In this document: piece by piece, positions 1-9,048 of the stretch
Layout of the letters: every line of letters begins with the position of its first letter
How positions within the stretch are numbered: position 1 is the first letter of the stretch
From: Capnocytophaga sp. ARDL2
GTDB taxonomy: Bacteria > Bacteroidota > Bacteroidia > Flavobacteriales > Flavobacteriaceae
Reading direction: 5' to 3'
Assembly (NCBI RefSeq): GCF_041530365.1
Contig: NZ_CP168034.1
Span: 1,984,001-2,048,000, forward strand
DNA length: 64,000 bases
Translations under genes and position numbers: made by a program
Notes under the pieces: model-generated
Database searches by the model: none
What the model saw: only the letters and a program-made list of their open reading frames with translations
Told to the model about the DNA's origin: nothing

Positions 1-393
1 TTTTGAAATTTCTATGACAATATCTTTTTTAGGAAAAGGCAATTGCAATGTATTTTCAAATGTACGAGTTATTTTTTTAGCTTCGGCAGTATGTTGCCAT
101 TCTTCAAAAAGTGGATTAAATCCTTTAGAAAAAAGCAATTCTTCTGTTGTAGCATCTTTGATTTCAATACGATAATTTCCAAAAGCAGGATAAATCAATT
201 GATGAGAAGAAGCCGCCGCATAAAATGGTTCTTTTTTCATTTGATGTAAAATCACTTGCTCGGATTGATGAGTTCCTGAAAGAAAAAAATCTAAACGCAA
301 ACTTTCTTTTTCAAAGTTTTGTTCATAATTAGGTAATTGAGCATTTGCTATCAATCCTAAAAATATTACTGTAGTATAAATGAGTTTTTTCAT
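1..393 (-). CDS. Peptidase M64 family protein, N-terminal part (runs off window)
   Basis: The first 131 codons are present; the rest lies beyond the window edge. The ATG at 393 is followed by a signal peptide (MKKLIYTTVIFLGLIANAQ), so the product is exported. Residues ~25-131 resemble the N-terminal beta-sandwich domain of the IgA-protease-like M64 metallopeptidases of Bacteroidota, with phrases such as LRLDFFLSG, LLFSKGFNPLFEEW and FENTLQLPFPKKD. The catalytic zinc domain is not in view, so activity cannot be judged. A TAnnTTTG box lies about 22 bp upstream. Confidence 0.7.
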   Translation of the reverse strand, partial: MKKLIYTTVIFLGLIANAQLPNYEQNFEKESLRLDFFLSGTHQSEQVILHQMKKEPFYAAASSHQLIYPAFGNYRIEIKDATTEELLFSKGFNPLFEEWQHTAEAKKITRTFENTLQLPFPKKDIVIEISK

Positions 394-414
394 TGATTTA
401 CTTTAAAACATCGA

Positions 415-422
415 CAAAGATA
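415..422 (-). promoter_or_regulatory. Candidate -7 box for the M64 gene
   Basis: TATCTTTG on the minus strand matches the Bacteroidota -7 consensus TAnnTTTG and sits 21 bp before the start codon. No clear TTTG -33 element is visible. Confidence 0.45.
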
Positions 423-580
423 GAAATTTATTATATTATCTATAATGAAATTTTATATACGAGGAGGAATAAAATGTGTAATAATTACTATTGTGGGATA
501 CCAATGCGACAATTGAATTGATATGCTATTTTGAGCAGCGTTTCAACAGAGAAACAAAAAATCATTTTGTATTTTTTACA

Positions 581-1150
581 TCACTCCTCTCCTTCACCTT
601 CCTCATCCTCCCATTCCAATTCAAAGAATGAGAAAATAGACGAACCGTATTTTCTTTTTTCTCTAAAATGTTCAAGGTGTTCGAGGTTTGTTTGTGCTGA
701 ATGTTCGATAACTATCATACCTGTTTCTTCCAACAATTCGTTTTCAAAAACCAATTGAACGATTTTTTCAAATTGCTTTTGTGAAAAATCATACGGTGGG
801 TCGGCAAAAACAACATCATACGAACTTTTATGTTTTTCTAAAAATTTGTAAACATCAGATTTTACAGGTGTAATATCCATTTCAAACGATCTTGCCGTTT
901 GCTTTATAAAATTGACACAACCGTAATCAGCATCTACTGCTACAACAGATTCTGCTCCTCGAGAACAAAATTCATAACTGATATTCCCTGTTCCTGCAAA
1001 CAAATCCAATATCCTCAATTGAGAAAAATTGAAATGATGATTGAGTATATTAAACAATGATTCTTTGCTCAAATCGGTAGTGGGTCTCACGGGAAGATTT
1101 TTAGGTGCTACAATGCGTCTTCCCTTATATTTTCCAGAAATTATTCTCAT
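581..1150 (-). CDS. rsmD: 16S rRNA (guanine(966)-N2)-methyltransferase RsmD
   Basis: 189 aa, a normal length for RsmD, which methylates G966 of 16S rRNA using S-adenosylmethionine. The protein opens with MRIISGKYKGRRI, has the SAM-binding motif LDLFAGTGN at residues 49-57 and the catalytic DPPY at 117-120. The start codon overlaps the stop of the upstream DUF3822 gene by 4 bp (ATGA), indicating translational coupling. The acidic tail (EWEDEEGEGEE) is unusual but lies outside the fold. The gene ends in TGA, which shows that TGA is a stop codon in this organism. Confidence 0.95.
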   Translation of the reverse strand: MRIISGKYKGRRIVAPKNLPVRPTTDLSKESLFNILNHHFNFSQLRILDLFAGTGNISYEFCSRGAESVVAVDADYGCVNFIKQTARSFEMDITPVKSDVYKFLEKHKSSYDVVFADPPYDFSQKQFEKIVQLVFENELLEETGMIVIEHSAQTNLEHLEHFREKRKYGSSIFSFFELEWEDEEGEGEE

Positions 1151-1920
1151 AATGCCAGCATAAAATGTTGATGCAATTGCTCAGCTGAAAGTTGAATTTT
1201 CTTTGCCAGCAATTGTGTTTCAATGATTTGTATTTGATTAATGTATTTTTTCAATAGTAAAATATAGTCGTTTTCATTTTCAAAATCCCCTAAAAGAATT
1301 AAAGTTTGTTCTTCAAATGAAATGTATAATTGTTCGGCAACAAACAAAATATAGTACAACAAATCTTCTTTTGAAAGGATTTCGTACGCATTGAAAAACA
1401 ACAATTTACCTTCTTTAAAAACAATAATCGCTGATTGATTTTCTGATTTATATACCCAAAATTTCAAATCATCTGTAAGAGATTCTTTTTGAGTATATTC
1501 GATCAATGGGGTGTAAATATGTTGATAGGTAAAGGCTCCGAATTTTTCCAATAAATAATTGTTAAAAACCACAAAAGGCACATATACATTATGAGCTTGA
1601 ATATTTGAAAGTTCGTCCGAAGAAAAATAATCGGTTGGATACACTTTGATCGTGTATTGTAAAAAATCTCCTAAACGATCTTCGCTAAAAAATTCATTGG
1701 GAACAATCGTCTGCAAGTGATTGTTGTGCAGTACTTCCACCTCATCAAAAGAGGCATTGAGGAGTTCATCTTTGTCAAATAGTAAGTCTAATTCGGATTC
1801 AACGGGTTTCAATGGGTCGATTTCAACAGATTTGAAATGTAAAACCTCGCCAGAAAACAACTGACAAACAGCATACGAAACCTTGGTTGGGCTGACTTGA
1901 AATATGATTTTCTTTTGCAC
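1147..1920 (-). CDS. DUF3822 family protein
   Basis: 257 aa, no signal peptide or membrane segment. I recognise it as the DUF3822 family found beside rsmD across Bacteroidota; its pattern is loosely actin-like (repeated beta strands, HNNHLQTIVP near residue 66). The molecular role is unknown. It is first in a two-gene operon with rsmD (4-bp overlap), and a TATCTTTG box lies 25 bp upstream. The consistent pairing suggests a link to ribosome assembly or RNA modification, but that is inference from context only. Confidence 0.8.
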   Translation of the reverse strand: MQKKIIFQVSPTKVSYAVCQLFSGEVLHFKSVEIDPLKPVESELDLLFDKDELLNASFDEVEVLHNNHLQTIVPNEFFSEDRLGDFLQYTIKVYPTDYFSSDELSNIQAHNVYVPFVVFNNYLLEKFGAFTYQHIYTPLIEYTQKESLTDDLKFWVYKSENQSAIIVFKEGKLLFFNAYEILSKEDLLYYILFVAEQLYISFEEQTLILLGDFENENDYILLLKKYINQIQIIETQLLAKKIQLSAEQLHQHFMLAL

Positions 1921-1944
1921 TATTGAAAAATATTTTATAATCTA

Positions 1945-1952
1945 CAAAGATA
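1945..1952 (-). promoter_or_regulatory. Candidate -7 box for DUF3822-rsmD
   Basis: TATCTTTG on the minus strand, 24 bp before the DUF3822 start codon; matches TAnnTTTG. The -33 region is T-rich without a clean TTTG. Confidence 0.5.
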
Positions 1953-1983
1953 TAATTTTTAGAATGAAAAATATAAGAAACAG

Positions 1984-2017
1984 AAAAGGCTATTCAAAAA
2001 AATATGAATAGCCTTTT
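1984..2017 (-). terminator. Intrinsic terminator after ferritin
   Basis: A perfect 13-bp stem (1984-1996 with 2005-2017, arm AAAAGGCTATTCA) with an 8-nt loop, 21 bp past the ferritin stop. The A/T ends give a U-tract on either strand. Confidence 0.85.
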
Positions 2018-2037
2018 ATTAAATTTATTTGATAGGA

Positions 2038-2550
2038 TTAAATCGTTTGATCTGGTTGCTGTTGTGGAAAGTTTTTGATGTCATTGTCAAACAAGTACAA
2101 TCCACCTTTATCATCTCCAATCAAGTTGATTTTGTCTAAAATTGCACGAGCTGTTGCTTCTTCTTCGATTTGCTCTGCTACATACCATTGCAAGAAATTG
2201 TGCGTTGCATAATCTCTTTCTTGTAAAGAAATATCTACCAAATTGTTGATACTTTGAGATACAAATACTTCATGTTCAAACAATTGTTTAAACAAAGTTT
2301 TGAAAGATGAATGGTCTAATGTTGGTCGCTCTACTTGAGGAATCAAAGCCTCTCCACCACGTTGGTTGATATATTTTATCAATTTCAACATGTGCATACG
2401 CTCCTCGTCTGATTGTGCATACATAAAAGTAGCAATTCCTTCAAATCCTTGGTTTTCAGCCCAAGAAGCCATAGCTAAATATATTTGAGACGAATCTCCT
2501 TCGATTTTTACTTGCTCATTTAATGCAGCTTGCAATTTTTCAGATAACAT
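2038..2550 (-). CDS. ftnA: Ferritin
   Basis: 170 aa, the usual length of a bacterial non-haem ferritin, which oxidises Fe(II) and stores ferric iron in a 24-mer shell. The start MLSEKLQAALNEQ is typical, and ferroxidase ligands fit E17, E50 and H53 in the SDEERMHM segment. It starts 5 bp after dapA ends, so the two are probably co-transcribed, although a functional link is not obvious. A strong hairpin follows the stop. No Fur-like site was sought in detail and none stood out. Confidence 0.93.
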   Translation of the reverse strand: MLSEKLQAALNEQVKIEGDSSQIYLAMASWAENQGFEGIATFMYAQSDEERMHMLKLIKYINQRGGEALIPQVERPTLDHSSFKTLFKQLFEHEVFVSQSINNLVDISLQERDYATHNFLQWYVAEQIEEEATARAILDKINLIGDDKGGLYLFDNDIKNFPQQQPDQTI

Positions 2551-2555
2551 ACTTA

Positions 2556-3437
2556 TTATAATTTAGATTGATTTACAAAATTTTTAAGTCTATTAGATAA
2601 TTCTTCATTTACAGGAACCAATGGTAAACGCAAATGATTTTCGCACAATCCCAAATGTTGGAACAATTCTTTCACACCTGCAGGATTTCCTTGTTCGAAT
2701 ATCATATTGATAGCATCGGTCAAAGCGTAGTGGATTTCAAAAGCCTCGTCTACTTTGCGTTGCAATCCCAAACGAACCATTTCTGAAAATTGTTTTGGAT
2801 ACGCCTCACCAATCACAGAAATTACTCCTGCACCACCTGCCAAAACCATCGGTAAAGTGATGATATCATCTCCTGAAATCACCAAGAAATCTTTAGGTGC
2901 TTTACGAATCAATTCCATCGCTTGTACGATATCTCCTGCCGCTTCTTTGATTCCAATGATATTTGAAAACTCGCTTGCCAAACGCACCACAGTTGACGGA
3001 GCAACATTACTTGAAGTTCGCCCAGGTACATTGTACAAAATTACAGGCAATGGAGATTTTTCGGCAATGGCTTTAAAATGTTGGTAAATACCTTCTTGAG
3101 TTGGTTTGTTGTAATAAGGAGATACTGACAATATCGCTGAAAATCCTTTTAAGTTTTCCTCGTTTAAAGCAGCTAAAACATTGGCTGTATTATTACCACC
3201 AACTCCCAAAACCAAAGGTACACGATTGCTGTTGGCTTCTATGATGGTTTGTTTTACCAAGTCTTGCTCTTCTTTGGTTAGTGTAGCTGTTTCGGCAGTT
3301 GTCCCCAACACTACCAAATATTCTACACCACCTTCTATATTATAGTTTACAATTCGTTTCAAAGCTGCCACATCTACTTGTTTGTCAGCTGTGAATGGAG
3401 TAATCAATGCTACTCCTGTTCCTATAAATTGTTTCAT
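2556..3437 (-). CDS. dapA: 4-hydroxy-tetrahydrodipicolinate synthase
   Basis: 293 aa. DapA condenses pyruvate with aspartate semialdehyde in the lysine/diaminopimelate pathway. The Schiff-base lysine is K164 in IGIKEAAGD and the catalytic tyrosine is Y135 in ILYNVPGRT; the substrate loop GTTAET sits at 45-50. Length is normal and the TIM-barrel sequence is intact. The upstream TACCTTTG box at 3461-3468 gives a short leader. Ferritin follows 5 bp downstream. Confidence 0.96.
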   Translation of the reverse strand: MKQFIGTGVALITPFTADKQVDVAALKRIVNYNIEGGVEYLVVLGTTAETATLTKEEQDLVKQTIIEANSNRVPLVLGVGGNNTANVLAALNEENLKGFSAILSVSPYYNKPTQEGIYQHFKAIAEKSPLPVILYNVPGRTSSNVAPSTVVRLASEFSNIIGIKEAAGDIVQAMELIRKAPKDFLVISGDDIITLPMVLAGGAGVISVIGEAYPKQFSEMVRLGLQRKVDEAFEIHYALTDAINMIFEQGNPAGVKELFQHLGLCENHLRLPLVPVNEELSNRLKNFVNQSKL

Positions 3438-3460
3438 TTTTATTCTGATAATTTGTACTA

Positions 3461-3468
3461 CAAAGGTA
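3461..3468 (-). promoter_or_regulatory. Candidate -7 box for dapA-ferritin
   Basis: TACCTTTG on the minus strand, 23 bp before the dapA ATG; matches TAnnTTTG. No convincing -33 element. Confidence 0.5.
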
Positions 3469-3524
3469 CGTATTATTTGTTATGATTCTAATTTTTTGAA
3501 ATCTATTTAATTCAAATATTTTTC

Positions 3525-5199
3525 CTAACTCAAACCTGTGATATTTCCGTTTTCGTCAATGTGCATTCCTTCGGCAGCTGGTACTGCTGGTAGCCCTGGC
3601 ATACGCATCATATCTCCTAAAATTGGAATGATAAATCCAGCTCCTGAAGCAAACTCAAATTCTCTTACGGTAACTTCAAAATCGGTTGGTCTTCCAATTT
3701 TCTTTTCGTCATCACTCAATGATTTTTGAGTTTTTGCCATACAAATTGGCAAGGAATCAAATCCCAATTCTTTGATGATTTTCAAGTCGGATTTGGCTTT
3801 TTGTGCGTAATTTACACTTGTTGCTCCGTAAACTTTCTTGGCAATGGTTTCAATTTTTTCCTCAATACTCATTTCCAACGGATATAAAAATTGAAAATCA
3901 TCTCTTTGTGATTCGGTACTTGCTACTACTTCAGCCGCCAATTCTTTCATTCCTTCTCCTCCCATTGTAAATTCGTCTGCCAAAATGGCTTTTACTCCCA
4001 ATTTTGCACATTCATCTTTGATGTATTGGATTTCTTCTTCCGAATCTGTTGCAAAATGATTGATGGCAACTATGGGTTGTAAGTTGTAATTTCCTGCATT
4101 TTCGATGTGTTTTTGCAAATTACCAAAACCTTTTTTCAAATATTCTAAATTTGGACTTCCGTATTCATCTTTTTTTGCTCCTCCGTGATAACGCAAGGCT
4201 CTCACCGTAGCCACAATCACATAAGCATCGGGCTGTAAATTTCCGTAACGACACTTGATGTCGATGAATTTTTCTGCTCCCAAATCACCTCCAAATCCTG
4301 CTTCGGTTACGACATAATCTCCTAACGACAATCCCATTTTAGTAGCGATAATCGTGTTGGTTCCTTGAGCAATATTAGCAAATGGTCCTCCGTGCAAAAT
4401 CGCTGCGTTGCCTTCCAAAGTCTGAACTAAATTGGGCTTTATCGCATCTCTCAACAATATAGCCATTGCGTTTTCGGCTTTCAAATCACGAGTATAGACT
4501 GGCTTTTTGTCATAAGTATAACCAACGAAAATATTTCCTAATCGCTCTTTCAAGTCATTGAAATCTTTGCTCAAACACAAAATCGCCATTACTTCCGATG
4601 CAGGTGTAATATTGAATCCGTCTTCGCGAGTCGTTCCGTTTTTGTCGCCAATACCGATGATGATATTACGCAACGCACGATCGTTCATATCCATTACGCG
4701 TTTCCACACAATGGTTTTTGGGTCAATGTTTAGGCTGTGTTTTTTATTTTGTAGATTGTTGTCAATCAATGCAGAAAGCAAATTGTTAGCTTTTTCAACT
4801 GCTGCAAAATCGCCTGTAAAATGCAAGTTGATATCCACCATCGGAATCACTTGAGCATATCCACCACCAGCAGCTCCTCCTTTGATTCCGAAAACAGGTC
4901 CAAGTGAAGGTTCACGAAGTACAGCGATGGCTTTTTTACCGATTTTGTTCAATCCGTCGCACAATCCCACCGAAACGGTTGTTTTCCCTTCTCCAGCAGG
5001 TGTTGGATTGATAGCTGTAACCAATATTAATTTTGATTTTTTGATTTTTTCCTCGTCGATGTAGTTCAATGGAATTTTAGCTTTGTATTTACCATATTGT
5101 TCCAAATCATCTGAGTTGATGCCGATTTTCTCAGCAATATTTTTTATTGGTTGTATGTCTGCACTTTGTGCAATTTCAATATCTGTAGGAAAAGCTCAT
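3525..5199 (-). CDS. fhs: Formate--tetrahydrofolate ligase, apparent +1 frameshift at codon 4
   Basis: Fhs makes 10-formyl-tetrahydrofolate from formate, THF and ATP in one-carbon metabolism. The intact frame holds the P-loop PTPAGEGKTT and the whole family sequence to the normal C-terminus. However, the expected N-terminus (MSF-PTDIEIAQS...) begins with ATG at 5199 in another frame. The start reads ATG AGC TTT TCC TAC..., and removing one T from the TTTT at 5190-5193 restores a continuous 557-aa protein, the family's usual size. Without that, the best start in the long frame is TTG at 5105, which would lose about 31 residues including conserved ones. This is either a real frameshift, slippage, or a homopolymer sequencing error. 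It lies 12 bp after porT, probably in the menG-porT operon. Confidence 0.9.
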
Positions 5200-5211
5200 A
5201 GTATATGTATT

Positions 5212-5931
5212 TTAGTGAAAAGTAAAGTTTATAAATACCGCTCTGGTTCTCAATGCATCCACATTTCCTGTAAAAATAGAATTGATATTACCATCGCGAA
5301 TCATTTCGTCTTGCATTCCAAATACTCCTCGGATAGAAGGAGAAAATTTAAATGTTGAAAAATACAAATCCACACCAAATCCCAATTCGTAGTTTGATGT
5401 CCATTTTTTCATTCGAAATGTTCCTGTGTAATTGTCTTCTTTTGAATTTTGTCTTGCACTCAAATTCAAACTTTCAGAAAATCCTCCTACCAAATACGGA
5501 CGAATATTCCCTGTACGCATAGTAGAAACCTTCAACAACAAAGGCATGTGAATATAGGTGCTCGACAAATGCTTTACCTTATGAATAGGATTGTTGATAT
5601 GAGGATAGGTTATAGTTCGTTTTGCATAATACAAACCTGGTTCGAATCTCAAATCTAAATATTCCATTATGCGAAGATTTCCCACCAATCCAACATTAAA
5701 TCCTGTGTCGCCTTCTACTTGAATTTGATTGCTTCCGTATTTGTCATAAAAAGATTGTGGATATTCGTATTTGAAATCATAGCGATTAAACCCTAAGAAA
5801 TATCCATAATGCATTTGTTGTTCATCCCAATCTTGAAGATTTTTGTAAGGATTTTTACCAAACATATTTTGTGCTTGCATCGAGCAAAAAACACCAACCG
5901 TCAAAATGAGTGTCCATATAGTTTTTTTCAT
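5212..5931 (-). CDS. porT: Type IX secretion system outer membrane protein PorT/SprT
   Basis: 239 aa with a signal peptide (MKKTIWTLILTVGVFCSMQAQ) followed by alternating beta-strand sequence ending in aromatic FINFTFH, as expected for a small outer-membrane beta-barrel. Its position directly after menG/ubiE (2-bp gap) is the conserved flavobacterial location of porT/sprT, needed for T9SS secretion and gliding. The assignment rests on length, barrel pattern, the phrase KNLQDWDEQQMHYGYFLG and synteny. T9SS cargo encoded elsewhere here (37529 and 46009) fits. Confidence 0.85.
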   Translation of the reverse strand: MKKTIWTLILTVGVFCSMQAQNMFGKNPYKNLQDWDEQQMHYGYFLGFNRYDFKYEYPQSFYDKYGSNQIQVEGDTGFNVGLVGNLRIMEYLDLRFEPGLYYAKRTITYPHINNPIHKVKHLSSTYIHMPLLLKVSTMRTGNIRPYLVGGFSESLNLSARQNSKEDNYTGTFRMKKWTSNYELGFGVDLYFSTFKFSPSIRGVFGMQDEMIRDGNINSIFTGNVDALRTRAVFINFTFH

Positions 5932-5933
5932 AG

Positions 5934-6662
5934 TTATTTTTTTGATATATATATCGTTGCTACTCCCATTGTTTGAGGTAAATGTTGTACATTGTTAAAA
6001 CCTACATTTCTCAAAATAGCGTTTAATTTTTCTCCAAATGGAAATTTTTTCATCGATTCAGACAAGTATTCATAAGCTTCTTGATCTTTAGAAAACAATT
6101 TTCCCATGAGAGGAACAATTGATTTTGTATAAAGATTATAACCTTGTTTAAACGGAAATTTTGTTGGAACAGAAGATTCTAAAATCACAAATATTCCTCC
6201 AGGTTTCAAAACTCGTAAGATTTCTCCTAATCCTTTTTCTAAATTTTCAAAATTTCTCACTCCAAATGCTACCGTAATGGCATCAAACGTATCATTTTCA
6301 AAAGGTAAATTTTCAGAATCTCCTTGAATCATTTCTATTTTATGACTCAATTTTAGCTCTTCGACCTTTTTTCTTCCTACTGCAAGCATTCCTTCTGACA
6401 AATCTAAACCTACAATTTTTTCTGCTTGAGTTTCTGCCAACATGATAGCCAAATCTCCAGTCCCTGTGGCAATATCCAATACTTTTTTAGGTTGAATTTC
6501 GCCAACAAGTTTCACCACATTTTTTCTCCAACCGATGTCAGTTCCAAAGGTCATCATACGATTGAGGTAGTCATAATTGTCTGAAATATTGTCAAACATT
6601 TGTTTTACCTGAGTTTTTTTACCCAATTGAGAATCTTTATATGGTTTTACTTCTTGTTTCAT
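5934..6662 (-). CDS. menG: Demethylmenaquinone methyltransferase (MenG/UbiE)
   Basis: 242 aa class I SAM methyltransferase that makes the last step of menaquinone synthesis. It shows the family start [19 protein letters not shown], the SAM motif [10 protein letters not shown] at 61-70 and the later motif [13 protein letters not shown]. Bacteroidota use menaquinone, so MenG is the likelier role than ubiquinone UbiE. First gene of a tight run with porT and probably fhs; a TATCTTTG box lies just upstream. Confidence 0.93.
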   Translation of the reverse strand: MKQEVKPYKDSQLGKKTQVKQMFDNISDNYDYLNRMMTFGTDIGWRKNVVKLVGEIQPKKVLDIATGTGDLAIMLAETQAEKIVGLDLSEGMLAVGRKKVEELKLSHKIEMIQGDSENLPFENDTFDAITVAFGVRNFENLEKGLGEILRVLKPGGIFVILESSVPTKFPFKQGYNLYTKSIVPLMGKLFSKDQEAYEYLSESMKKFPFGEKLNAILRNVGFNNVQHLPQTMGVATIYISKK

Positions 6663-6678
6663 TTGTAAATTTTTTTGT

Positions 6679-6686
6679 CAAAGATA
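6679..6686 (-). promoter_or_regulatory. Candidate -7 box for menG-porT-fhs
   Basis: TATCTTTG on the minus strand, 16 bp before the menG ATG. The leader would be very short. No clear -33 box. Confidence 0.5.
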
Positions 6687-6732
6687 AAAATTTGTTTTCT
6701 ATTTTCATTAAATGAACAGGTCAAATATTTTA

Positions 6733-8400
6733 CTAAAATCTCGCTTTATAGCCTATGTGAAAAATGGCATTTTGAAAGGAAAATTTTTCTTCTGGACGTT
6801 TTCCTATAGCATAGGACAAATCAAATATTCCTCCGTTGGTTTCCAAACCTATTCCCAATCCTGTCGAAAAGGCTCCTTTCCAAGTGTCATCATAGTTGAA
6901 TACGGCTCCATCTAATATCAAAAAAGAATACATCGTACTACTCAACAATTGCCTGATTTCTTGATAACTACCCACTATTTTTTGGGCATACATACTATTT
7001 TGAGCAAATCCCCTTAGTGAATTTTGTCCTCCAAAACGATACATTTCGTTGTACAATGGTTGTTTCGTTTGCAAAATAAATGTTTCTACCGATTGATGTA
7101 TAAAATGTTTGGGATGCAATTGCCAAAGTTTTTCTATTTTCCATTTCACAAACCATTGACTTACTGTAGGAGAAATCTCATTAGTTCGTTTTCCATAACC
7201 CAATTTAAAAGAAGAAGAAAACTGCACAGGAAATAATTCTAAATCTGAATTTTGACTTGAAAAATGAGAAAGTGTATAAAATAAATTTGAATAATCTTCT
7301 GTTACCCAAGAATTAGTAGTTGAGGTAGTAGATTTTTGACTCTGAATTCCCAACCCTACATAGTTTTTAGTCGATAAACTATAAAGTACCTCCAGTCCTA
7401 ACTGAGTATTTTGCATCAAACTATCTTGTTTGAAAATATGAATTTGCGAACTCACCCCCAAAGCAGTAGATGCAATATTAGGAAAAATTGTTTCCACTTG
7501 AAGAGAGGATTGCTGATTTCCATCGTTTTTCCAATGCAATTTTAATGTTTCACCTGCATTCAACGTATTTGCCAATTGAATATTGATGTAGCCATTAAAA
7601 ACGAGTTTTTTACTTTCTTCGCTATTTGCAAAACCAATCAAACCATCAAATTGATTGGCATTTTTCTTTTCGCTATACAGATATAAAACGGTAGTATTTT
7701 CTGTAAAAAGGACTTCGGATTCTCTATTTTTTTTGACATAAGAAAGTTGAAAAATATCTTGTTCAACCTGATGAATACTCAACGAAGAAACCAATTTGTT
7801 TTTATGTCGTCTTTCTACAAATTTCTTTACATTTTTGGGGAATTCGGTATAGGGAGTGGTATAAAGTTGATTAATTTTTCGTTGAACATCTTGTTTTACA
7901 TTTAATTGTACTTCGACATACGGAAAGTTAATCGTTTGATTTTCGATGGAAATTTCCGTCATTGGATACCCTTCTTTATCAAACTGTTGTAATGTATTTG
8001 TAAGAAAACCCTCAAAATCATTAGTTGCTATTATCAAAGTATCAGCTTTCCAATTTGCTATTTTTTTTATTGATGGGTCAACTTTGTCTATATAAATTTT
8101 TGTCTTTTCAAAACATTGCCCCAAATGTATAGTTCCCACCAACAAAGTATCATTTTTTTGTTCTAATTTTTGGGATTTTAAATGCAAATACCCTTTTTTT
8201 ATCAACTGATTTTGTATAGAAATGTAGGATTTATTAGCGTCTTCAATCGAAGGAAAAATGTCAATAGTTTGAAAAGGAGTAATCGTACTTTGCTCTGAAG
8301 AAATTTCGCTTTTTACATGCAAAAAATATTGCTGAGCCACCATACTATCGGTACTCAGCAATAAGAATATAGCAAATAAAAATTGAAAAAATTTTTTCAT
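6733..8400 (-). CDS. Omp85/BamA-like outer membrane protein
   Basis: 555 aa with signal peptide (cleavage after SMVAQ). The N-terminal ~200 residues look like POTRA repeats (alternating helix/strand, e.g. QLIKKGYLHLKS and QQFDKEGYPMTEI). The C-terminal half is beta-barrel and holds the Omp85 signature MYRFGGQNSLRGF (near residue 463), ending in FHIGYKARF. It is shorter than true BamA and lacks a full five-POTRA array, so it is a BamA/TamA-like relative, probably moving or inserting some outer-membrane substrate. It is followed upstream by a lipoprotein gene only 13 bp away, likely one operon. Confidence 0.8.
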   Translation of the reverse strand: MKKFFQFLFAIFLLLSTDSMVAQQYFLHVKSEISSEQSTITPFQTIDIFPSIEDANKSYISIQNQLIKKGYLHLKSQKLEQKNDTLLVGTIHLGQCFEKTKIYIDKVDPSIKKIANWKADTLIIATNDFEGFLTNTLQQFDKEGYPMTEISIENQTINFPYVEVQLNVKQDVQRKINQLYTTPYTEFPKNVKKFVERRHKNKLVSSLSIHQVEQDIFQLSYVKKNRESEVLFTENTTVLYLYSEKKNANQFDGLIGFANSEESKKLVFNGYINIQLANTLNAGETLKLHWKNDGNQQSSLQVETIFPNIASTALGVSSQIHIFKQDSLMQNTQLGLEVLYSLSTKNYVGLGIQSQKSTTSTTNSWVTEDYSNLFYTLSHFSSQNSDLELFPVQFSSSFKLGYGKRTNEISPTVSQWFVKWKIEKLWQLHPKHFIHQSVETFILQTKQPLYNEMYRFGGQNSLRGFAQNSMYAQKIVGSYQEIRQLLSSTMYSFLILDGAVFNYDDTWKGAFSTGLGIGLETNGGIFDLSYAIGKRPEEKFSFQNAIFHIGYKARF

Positions 8401-8413
8401 CTTTCAACTAAAA

Positions 8414-8869
8414 TTAATAGACATTGGAAGATAAAACGTGAAATTCTGTAGGACGTTCAGCATGGTATTGATAATTTAATAAGAGTTCCCCCACTTCCAC
8501 AGGATTTCCAGTTTCGTCTTTCACATAATAATCCAAAATTATCCATTTGTTGTTTAATACAGCGGCTTTGTTAATAAAAATTCGCTCATCGGCAGAACGA
8601 CCAATTTTTAAAAAACCATCGGATTTGTTGCTTTCTTGTGCCAAATCAAAACGAACTTTATCCATAGCATTTTCTACCTGAGTATCAGTAAACATTGCTC
8701 GAGCATTCTCGTTGTCTTCTATCGAAAAATAATTGGCCGCTTTATAAGCTTGTTTAAAATATTGGAGCGAATCTTTTTGTTTGAAATAATCCTCTACCGA
8801 AACTTCTTTTTTACATGAAATAAAAGAAAAAGCCAAACCAAAAATGACAACTAAAGTATTATTTTTCAT
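8414..8869 (-). CDS. Predicted lipoprotein, unknown function
   Basis: 151 aa. The lipobox FISC is followed by KKEVSVEDY, so it should be lipidated; the remainder is soluble, mixed alpha/beta. I do not recognise a named domain. The start overlaps the preceding 60-aa gene by 11 bp and the Omp85-like gene follows 13 bp later, so the three are probably one transcript. An accessory lipoprotein to that outer-membrane protein is possible but unproven. Confidence 0.65.
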   Translation of the reverse strand: MKNNTLVVIFGLAFSFISCKKEVSVEDYFKQKDSLQYFKQAYKAANYFSIEDNENARAMFTDTQVENAMDKVRFDLAQESNKSDGFLKIGRSADERIFINKAAVLNNKWIILDYYVKDETGNPVEVGELLLNYQYHAERPTEFHVLSSNVY

Positions 8870-9041
8870 AAGCGAGAAGTTGATTTTTCAATTGAATAAT
8901 ACTATCATTTTGTCGTTCGATTTTCTTTTCCAAACGCTCAATTTCACTTTCTTTTTCTTTCATAATATTTGTACTACTTACATACAAAAACACATTGATT
9001 GCCAGTGAAAAAACAAATAGATATAGGTAAATTCTTTTCAT
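8859..9041 (-). CDS. Small membrane-anchored coiled-coil protein
   Basis: 60 aa. Residues 1-23 form one hydrophobic helix (YLYLFVFSLAINVFLYV); residues 28-58 are a charged heptad-like helix (KESEIERLEKKIERQNDSI). This layout resembles small cell-envelope anchors, but no family is recognised. It sits 7 bp after the MBL-fold gene and overlaps the next lipoprotein gene by 11 bp, which supports it being translated. Confidence 0.6.
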   Translation of the reverse strand: MKRIYLYLFVFSLAINVFLYVSSTNIMKEKESEIERLEKKIERQNDSIIQLKNQLLAYEK

Positions 9042-9048
9042 AAAATTA

